A DNA stretch of 6,051 nt from PCC-6406 sp964353225 (GTDB taxonomy: Bacteria; Cyanobacteriota; Cyanobacteriia; Phormidesmidales; Phormidesmidaceae). The position numbers were made by a program, and so were the translations under genes. The stretch spans positions 1 to 6,051 of the forward strand of contig CAYGVA010000242.1 in the NCBI GenBank assembly GCA_964353225.1, written 5' to 3'. This document shows positions 1 through 5,300 of this stretch, piece after piece. The notes under the pieces are model-generated. The model was not told where the DNA came from. It did no database searches and saw only the letters and a list, made by a program, of their open reading frames with translations. The number at the start of each line of letters is the position of its first letter. The stretch's first letter is position 1.

Positions 1-36
1 TCACAGCGGTTTATCATCGATAATATTAACGAATAG
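1..36 (+). CDS. possible C-terminal end of a plus-strand gene running in from the left edge
   Basis: Frame 1 is open from the first base and ends in TAG at 34-36, giving the tail SQRFIIDNINE. Eleven residues cannot identify a family. The only support beyond the open frame is that a strong hairpin begins eight bases after the stop, where a terminator would be expected. Frame 2 is open for longer (to about 202) but runs through the palindromic repeats and its product looks random, so it was not preferred. Confidence 0.2.
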   Translation, partial: SQRFIIDNINE

Positions 37-43
37 CAACAGT

Positions 44-82
44 TTTACCCCCAATCTCTCACCCGAGATTTCGAGGGGTAAA
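44..82 (+). terminator. two-tier hairpin, possible terminator or repeat
   Basis: The outer arms TTTACCCC (44-51) and GGGGTAAA (75-82) are perfect complements. Inside them AATCTC (53-58) and GAGATT (65-70) pair across a six-base loop. The two tiers are separated by one unpaired base on the left and four (TCGA) on the right. There is no long T-run after the stem on either strand (TTGCTTTGG follows on plus), so factor-independent termination is uncertain. Its place just after the stop at 36 favours a terminator; its place just before two other palindromes also fits a repeat cluster. Confidence 0.35.
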
Positions 83-104
83 TTGCTTTGGTTGAAGGGT
101 AACC

Positions 105-130
105 GTCCCCTGAGCGGAGTCGAAGGGGAC
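105..130 (-). repeat. palindromic dispersed-type repeat, copy 1
   Basis: GTCCCC (105-110) pairs with GGGGAC (125-130) around a 14-base interior. Read on the minus strand the core is CTTCGACTCCGCTCAG. The same core, with one change, lies at 146-167 in the opposite orientation, but there the stem ends are different and still complementary. A conserved core with covarying stem ends is what a mobile or structured extragenic palindrome looks like. Similar CTTCGACT-CGCTCAG palindromes are, from memory, widespread in bacterial intergenic DNA including cyanobacteria. Confidence 0.6.
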
Positions 131-145
131 ATCTTGCATAGGTTT

Positions 146-167
146 TGGCTTCGACTTCGCTCAGCCA
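146..167 (+). repeat. palindromic dispersed-type repeat, copy 2 (inverted)
   Basis: TGGCT (146-150) pairs with AGCCA (163-167); the core is CTTCGACTTCGCTCAG, 15 of 16 bases identical to the core of copy 1 read on the opposite strand. The two copies are 15 bases apart and inverted, so a transcript could fold either as two small hairpins or as one larger one. No transposase of the REP-associated (RAYT) type is present nearby. Confidence 0.55.
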
Positions 168-201
168 GCGTAGTACCAGGGACGCTTACGGTTGAAGGTG
201 C

Positions 202-386
202 CAGCTAACACTGCATGGCAGCGGGCAAGTCGTTGATTTAGCGGCGCTGCGTGAAGCAAAGAACCGTGAACTGAAAGTGGTGCAGTAATCTGATGGAGAA
301 GCTCCAGTTGGAAGGAGCAATTCTAAGTCTGGATGCATTGTACAGTCAAAAAAATGGTGAGGGCTATACTCAATAGCGGCAATGAA
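202..386 (+). pseudogene. ISAs1-like transposase fragment in three frames
   Basis: Three consecutive plus-strand segments read as one protein when frames are spliced. Segment one (202-285) contains LREAKNRELKVVQ and stops at TAA 286-288. Skipping one T at 286, segment two starts NLMEK and continues LQLEGAILSLDALYSQ (287-349), then hits TAG at 374. Moving one base further at the A7 run (348-354), segment three gives KKMVRAILNSGNE (348-386). The order 'E-L-VVQ, LxLEGA, LDAL-x-Q-KK, aI--SGN' matches the central core of ISAs1/H-repeat transposases (DDE type) as I remember them. Only about 60 residues of an expected 350 or so remain, with two frameshifts, so it is dead. No inverted ends or target duplications are recognisable. 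The family call rests on pattern memory and is not confirmed by a search. Confidence 0.6.
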
Positions 387-648
387 TCAGCACTGTCCTA
401 TGGGCAAATGATCATGATCTGTCAGCGCCTTTTCTAGCAAGGTTGAATATTCAGAATTGGGGCACATCAGGACGCAGCTCTGATGTGATTTGGTACGATA
501 GATCGCCAAAATCTGGTCATTCCGGGCTAGTAATCGACTTGTTTCCAATGCGGGTTGAATGCGTAGGGTTTTTATTGGCGATTAGGCTCCCCTCACCACT
601 AATAAAGTCACGAATTACAGCCTGACCATCCAAATTAGATTTTCTCAT
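387..648 (-). pseudogene. small cyanobacterial-type hypothetical gene broken by one frameshift
   Basis: An ATG at 648 preceded by a good ribosome site opens MRKSNLDGQAVIRDFISG, then GSLIANK; in this frame the product ends at TGA 517-519 after 43 residues. If one A is skipped in the A5 run (T569-573 on plus), the reading continues as TLRIQPALETSRLLA, DQILAIY and later NSEYSTLLEKALTDHDHLP to a TGA at 387-389. The spliced product is 86 residues and looks like real protein across the join: charged, no stops for 60 codons, and similar in style to small cyanobacterial proteins of unknown function with an IAN-x-x-LRI...LLA core (from memory, no name known). The far end meets the transposase fragment at about 386-393, so the true C-terminus may have been lost there. 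Alternatives: the shift is a sequencing error, or the 43-residue form is translated. Confidence 0.5.
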
Positions 649-654
649 TATATT

Positions 655-674
655 CTCACCAGAATTAGACTATA
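655..674 (-). promoter_or_regulatory. ribosome site and -10 box of the small broken gene
   Basis: On the minus strand GGTGAG (plus 655-660) sits six bases before the ATG at 648 and matches the GGUGA part of the Shine-Dalgarno consensus. Just upstream TATAGT (plus 669-674) is five of six bases of a sigma-70 -10 box, with no convincing -35 at the right distance. The ribosome site decides the start of the small gene; the promoter part is weak. The stop of the DUF4114 gene lies only 38 bases upstream of this -10, so read-through from that gene is an equal possibility. Confidence 0.3.
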
Positions 675-712
675 AAATTCCAGCCAATCGACTCTTATTG
701 AACCCGTCAACA

Positions 713-1537
713 TTAGCCAACTTCTTTTCTGGAACGACGAGAAAAAGAAAGTCCAACTGCGCCAACCATGGCAAAACCCAGAACAGAAAATCTCGGTTCC
801 GAGACGCTTTTCATCCCGTCAAGTTGCTCAAGATTGTCTTCGCCAAAATCGATGGCAAATACAACATCGTTATAATCCCGATCGCCGCCGCCCTTAAGGT
901 CCTCCCAAGCCAGGACAAGATAATTGTTGAATTCGTAGGCAATGACATGTTGTAAGTCATCAGAGTTGAGGTTGGTGTCGGTGTACCAAACATCCGTTTC
1001 AGATCGCCCAAAGCCATCTCGACGCAGAAAGAAGTCTAAGCTGCTGCCCCCTTCTACCAACCCCAAGTTGTAATAGTCGCCAATAGCGAGGGGATTGCCA
1101 TCGGGCGTACCAAACTCATTGAAAGGGGCACGATAACCGGTATAGCTGCAATCTTGCACACAGGTGATATCTGCAAAGACCATCTCCTCTAGCTGTGTTT
1201 CTCCCGTGACGGTAACGCCTAATTGGTTGCGGTAACCGGCACCCTCATTAATAAAAAAGATGCTGATCTCATGGTCATATTGAAGATTAAGTTTATTTGG
1301 ATCTAGCTCTCGGGCACCCACTTGAGTAAGATCGAGCGCTGCAGCCTCCGTGTTAGCAAATTTTTGAAACGAATCGACGATGTCATAAAACGGATTTTCG
1401 GTGTCTGTGTCGCGTCGGACAAATTCTCCTGCCAGGGCGGCTTGATTGCCCCCGACCAAAGGACTTGAAAGGGCACCTGTAGCCAGGGTGGCAGCGAGGG
1501 CAAGCTGGGCAAGACGAGGGCAAAAATGGAGGTTCAT
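713..1537 (-). CDS. exported DUF4114-domain protein with PEP-CTERM-like anchor
   Basis: This 274-residue protein is predicted to be secreted and held at the cell surface. The N-terminus has R8, a hydrophobic stretch at about 9-35 and an A-L-A site (34-36) suited to signal peptidase. The domain hallmark is WEDLKGGGDRDYNDVVF (211-227), the acidic GGGDRDYND motif of DUF4114 (PF13448), a domain common in bacterial surface proteins and possibly metal-binding; its function is unknown. The C-terminus carries the three parts of a PEP-CTERM sorting signal: SEP (246-248) in place of P-E-P, a hydrophobic helix (250-264) and a basic end RRSRK (267-271). Such tails are recognised by exosortases; none is in the window. 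C126 and C130 could form a disulfide. ATG 1537 is the only start between the upstream stop (1598-1600) and the signal peptide, though no Shine-Dalgarno is visible. A lone gene on its strand; role in surface matrix is inference. Confidence 0.85.
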   Translation of the reverse strand: MNLHFCPRLAQLALAATLATGALSSPLVGGNQAALAGEFVRRDTDTENPFYDIVDSFQKFANTEAAALDLTQVGARELDPNKLNLQYDHEISIFFINEGAGYRNQLGVTVTGETQLEEMVFADITCVQDCSYTGYRAPFNEFGTPDGNPLAIGDYYNLGLVEGGSSLDFFLRRDGFGRSETDVWYTDTNLNSDDLQHVIAYEFNNYLVLAWEDLKGGGDRDYNDVVFAIDFGEDNLEQLDGMKSVSEPRFSVLGFAMVGAVGLSFSRRSRKEVG

Positions 1538-1683
1538 GGAGATGAATACGCCTTTAGCGAATCGGTTATCTCCAATATGACGGGGGCCTGTTTGCGTTCA
1601 GGTTATTGATAGGTCCAACTTGCTGATGATCTGTATAACTTCCGGTATAAGAACAGAACCTGGTTGACTGGCAAAAGTTGTTC

Positions 1684-2036
1684 GCCCTCACCCCCAACCC
1701 CTAGGGTTGACTCATTTGACAGAGAAAAAGCTGATAGGCCCTACAAGCCACCTCAAAAATCGCAGCCATGTTGAGTGGCTGTCACGAAATCTGCACGAAA
1801 CGATCGTTGCAATGGCACAGCTAGTAACACTGTCCGCGAGGTCCAGGACGGCGGTGCGTCCTGGTGGTAGGCCGAAGGCCGTGCGTAGCGGGGTCTGGGG
1901 GCAATCCAAAGGCCCCCAGTAGAAGCGAATCACTGTTGACCGCAATCTTCGCCTTAGCTAACCGGTTTGAACAAAGACAGTTTTTCTTCCGATAGAGAAT
2001 CAACCCTACCCCGTGGGAGAGCGCTAGGGTGAGGGC
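1684..2036. repeat. 353-bp block with inverted-repeat ends, MITE-like or paired repeats
   Basis: The left end starts GCCCTCACCC (1684-1693) and continues to TAGGGTTGACTC (1702-1713). The right end read on the minus strand starts with the same GCCCTCACCC (2036-2027) and, after ten extra bases, reaches TAGGGTTGATTC (2008-1997). Both outer and inner parts of the ends are therefore shared in inverted orientation. The block has no transposase gene and no clear target duplication was seen (TTC before, TTT after). GCCCTCACCC-type repeats are common in cyanobacterial spacers, so this is either a non-autonomous element or two independent insertions of a dispersed repeat. Confidence 0.45.
1763..1919. 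repeat. cluster of four hairpins inside the inverted-repeat block
   Basis: Four perfect short stems follow each other: CAGCCA/TGGCTG (1763-1768 with 1776-1781), CCAGGAC/GTCCTGG (1843-1849 with 1858-1864), GGCC-GAA-GGCC (1870-1880), and CTGGGGGC/GCCCCCAG (1895-1902 with 1912-1919). The last three are packed into 77 bases and are much more GC-rich than the surroundings. None is followed by a T-run, so they do not look like terminators. Their density suggests a folded repeat or small RNA; the function is unknown. Confidence 0.45.
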
Positions 2037-2115
2037 TTTCCCAGACCTGGGTGTAGGTTTTGTCAGTCAATCAGGAACAGAACAGGGTCAGTTTTCCAAA
2101 GCCCCAAGTCCTCCC

Positions 2116-2222
2116 ATATAGCGCTGGCCGCTTTGCTTAGGACACCTAGGATCGCTCGAATCGTTCGCATATAAGCAAAGTGGCTCGCCGTCTTGTCCTA
2201 ACCGGACTGGTGACTGCTATAT
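2116..2222. repeat. inverted pair of 29-bp units, TGTCCTAA-N14-GCTATAT
   Basis: The right unit (2194-2222) reads TGTCCTAA, fourteen bases, then GCTATAT. The left unit (2144-2116, minus strand) reads TGTCCTAA, fourteen different bases, then GCTATAT. Both ends of the unit and the exact spacing are conserved while the middle is not. The 49 bases between the units contain a second partial copy, TAAGCAAAG (2172-2180), which is a perfect inverted match to 2131-2139 in the left unit. The outermost TATAGC/GCTATA would fit an element that inserted at a TA dinucleotide. No coding capacity is present. Confidence 0.5.
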
Positions 2223-2341
2223 CGTGTTTGGTGATCGGTTTTGTAGAGCCGGGGGACTGGTCACCCCGAACGGATCATGCTGGCAACCCTAAAACAACCT
2301 GGTGCGACACCGACTGAGATTGTGAGGCGGTTGCGGTGGTT

Positions 2342-5300
2342 TTAGCCAGGGGCGGTTGTCAGCGCCAGGAGTTGGGCTTTAGCCGCCTCGAATTCCCCTT
2401 GGAGGCAAGGGCCAAATTGATTGGGATCTGGGATTTGCCCCTCCCGACCCTGTTGCTCCAGCAGTTTGCATAGGTTGGAGAGTCTTTGAATCCCAAGGTT
2501 GGCGCTGCCGGATCGTAGATAATGGGCCGTTTGGGAGAGTGCTTGGGCGTCGTCCTGTTCCGCAGCCAAGGCAATTGCCGCCAGGGCGTTGGGCGTATCT
2601 GCCAAAAAGTCTTCGACCAGTTCGGCTAAAAAGTCTGGCGCACTGTCCCCGGCTAGGGCACAGATGGCATCCAGCACTTGTCGATTTAAGACCGGAATGT
2701 CAGGGGCGAGGTCGGGGAGCCCCCCAGGTGTCGATATCAAAGGGGATCGAGAGGCCGGTGGAGTGCTGATCGCATCGGTATGGGTAGAGGCTGGGGCTGC
2801 CATGTTGATGTGCTGTGCCGCCCGCTCTAGCGCATGGACCAAGGCTTTTTCATTGATGGGCTTGGTGAGGTAATCTTGCATGCCTACGGCAAAACACTTT
2901 TCGCGATCGCCCTGCATAGCGGAGGCGGTGAGGGCAATGATGTAGGGCCGCTGGTGGGGCGGATAGATGAGGCGAATATTTTGGGTGGCGCTCATGCCAT
3001 CCATTTCGGGCATCTGGATATCCATCAAAATGACTTGGTAGGATTGCCGCCTTAGGGCCTGCAACACCTCGCCGCCATTCCCCACCACATCCGCACGATA
3101 CCCCCACTTTTTGAGCTGTAACAGCGCGACTTTTTGGTTGACCTGATTGTCTTCAGCCAGCAAAATTTTGAGATCTTGGGGCTGTATGCCCTCCCCAGCC
3201 AAAATCACTTTTTGCCTGTCAGGGGCAAACTCTGGGGATTCCGGTAAATCACTAGCTTGAGTCAGCAGGGTAAAATAAAAGGTTGTCCCTTGCCCCAGCT
3301 CACTCTCAACCCACATTGCGCCACCCATTTGGGTGGCCAGTCGTTGACTAATCACCAACCCCAACCCAGTCCCGCCATACTTACGGCTGATGGAAGCATC
3401 CACCTGTTGAAAGGGCTGAAATAGCTTGGCTTGATCCGCCAGAGCAATCCCAATGCCCGTATCTTGCACAGAAAATTCGATTTGATATGAGGCATCCAGT
3501 TCGTCAGGGCTAGCCCCCGGCAATGGGGATTGCAGGCTGCTGCTAGGACTCAGCCTCACTTGGACCCGAACTTCGCCCTGCTCCGTAAACTTGACGGCAT
3601 TACTGAGGAGATTCACTAAGATTTGCCGCAGCCGCGTGATATCACCCGTAATGTGTCGCGGCACATCAGCAGCCATCTCACAGCTCAGGGCAATGCCCTT
3701 ACCGTGAGCCGCTTCGCGCAATAAGCTCATGGCTTCTTGAAGACAGCACTCAAGATCAAACGCGATCATCTCTAGGTCTAAGTGACCAGATTCAATTTTT
3801 GAGAAGTCAAGAATGTCATTCACCAGGGCCAATAGGGCCGTCCCGCTGCTGCGCACCACCCCGTTATAATCCTGTTGCTGGGGGGTCAACTGGGTATCGG
3901 TTAAGAGACTAGACATGCCAATCACGGCATTCAGGGGGGTGCGAATTTCATGGCTCATCATGGCCAGGAAATCACTCTTCGACTGGTTGGCGGCCTCAGC
4001 GACTTTTTTGGCGGTGGCTAAATCTTGGTTTTGCTGAGAGAGGAGCTCCTGTTGAGCAGTTTTCTCTTCTAACAATTGGGCTTGGGCTAGGGCAATGCCC
4101 ACTTGGGTCGCCACCGCTTCGACGAGTTCCACGTCATCTGTGGTCCAATGGCGGACTTGGTGGCACTGATGGAGCACTAATAAACCCGTCGCCTGATTCT
4201 CAAAAGAGGTCCGAATTGCCAGCATTGAGCGGATATTAAGCTGCTCACAAATGGGGCGGGACTGCACCATTAAAGCATCGGAAAAGGTGTCATCAATCAC
4301 CACCGCTCGATCTTGACTCAATACCTTTTCGGCGTGGGGATTGCCTTGGATGGGCACCTTGAATTGCATTATGGAAGGAATTCCCGTGGCTAAATATTCA
4401 GCGACACAGGGAATCTGGGGGGAAGGATCGGCAAGATAGGTGTGAATCATGCACCGATCAAGATCGAGCGTTTGCCCCAGTAGACTCACCGTCGTTTGAA
4501 AAATGGTTTGCCGATCTAATTGGGATCGGATTTTTTCGGTGATTTGCTTCAGCAGAATGGCTTTTTTGTACTGATTTTCCAGGGCGAGTTGAGTTTTCAA
4601 ACGCTCGGTGACATCCATCTGTAAGCCCATGAATCCCGTTAGGACATTCTCACTGTTGCGAATCGGACTGATGGTGAGTTCATTCCAAAAATAGTTGCCG
4701 TCTTTACGGTAATTTTTGATGACAACTTCACAGGTCTCTTCCCGTTGTAACGTCGCCCTAATCGCGTGGGTGGCTTGGGGGTCTGAATCTGGACCTTGTA
4801 AAAACTTACAGTTTTGCCCGATCACTTCTTCGGGCTTATAGCCTGTCAGTTGCGTAAAGGCTCGATTCACAAACTGAACCGGAAATTTAATCCCCGTTGC
4901 GGCATCACGTAACCCTGTAATCACAACGCCAGTACTGCTGGCTTCTAAGGCCCGCTGGGCCAGATTTAGGTCTTGCTGGATCCGAACCCGTTCCTCAATT
5001 TCGATCGCGAGCGACTCATTCATTTGGCGCAGCGCCCGAGTACGTTCTCGTACGCGGATATTTAAAATCTCGGGCAGGGTTAACAATCGGTAGAGGGCAT
5101 AGGCCAAAACAGCACTGATACTGACAACGAACCCCTGCCCCAAGGAAAAATACCAGGGGGCAATGGCCCCTTGAATGGGGGCTAGGCTAAAGGTCCACTC
5201 GGGGGCTTGGGCGACCGGAATCGGGATTTGGATGGCGGAGGTAAAGGAGTCAGTATTGCTCTGGGCAAAGGTGACAGCGGTGTTGGTTTTAGGGTCTAGT

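Larger units (their letters stand above)
1538..2341. other. 804-base spacer without a convincing gene, rich in repeats
   Basis: The open frames here (up to 77 codons, on both strands) run through palindromes, overlap one another, and give arginine- and proline-rich or otherwise random-looking products, so none is called. What the spacer does hold is a block with inverted-repeat ends (1684-2036), several hairpins inside it, and an inverted pair of 29-bp units (2116-2222). The part 1538-1683 should contain the promoter and leader of the DUF4114 gene; GTATAA occurs twice there at a 12-base interval (1633-1638 and 1645-1650). No tRNA, CRISPR or riboswitch pattern was seen. Confidence 0.6.

Noticed and set aside
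348..354. A7 run as a programmed frameshift site of a live transposase
   Set aside because: The fragment has another shift at 286, lacks most of the transposase, and ISAs1-type elements are not known to me to use frameshifting. Decay is simpler.
463..487. Perfect hairpin CACATCAG/CTGATGTG with a nine-base loop, considered as a terminator
   Set aside because: It lies inside the corrected reading frame of the small gene and has no T-run on either strand. It may be fortuitous.
443..625. 60-codon plus-strand open frame
   Set aside because: It is antisense to the broken small gene, has no ribosome site, and its product shows no protein-like pattern.
1633..1674. Promoter for the DUF4114 gene: minus-strand TTGCCA (1674-1669) with TTATAC or TATACC 18-19 bases downstream
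   Set aside because: Both boxes match the consensus only partly and the spacing is long. It is a candidate, not enough for a feature.
1707..2003. Three overlapping open frames of 60-77 codons on both strands
   Set aside because: All run through the hairpin cluster and repeat ends, give low-complexity or random products, and have no recognisable domain or ribosome site.
1651..2091. Direct repeat GAACAGAAC at 1651-1659 and 2073-2081, considered as a target duplication around the 353-bp block
   Set aside because: The copies lie 24 and 36 bases outside the block ends rather than next to them, so they do not mark its borders.
2250..2311. Terminator of the kinase gene: GGTG-CGA-CACC (2301-2311), followed on minus by AGGTTGTTTT, and CGGGG/CCCCG (2250-2254 with 2264-2268)
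   Set aside because: Stems of four and five bases are too weak, and the second lacks any T-run. Termination here is likely but not shown.
2277..2345. 22-codon plus-strand frame MLATLKQPGATPTEIVRR ending in TAG
   Set aside because: It is very short, has no ribosome site, and overlaps the stop of the kinase gene on the other strand.
4070..4552. GAF domain as a bilin-binding phytochrome or cyanobacteriochrome module
   Set aside because: The segment around PICEQLNIRS (561-570) resembles the right region, but the only cysteine (C563) is about five residues too close to the conserved arginine, and no Cys-His pair is at the usual position. It is treated as a non-chromophore GAF.
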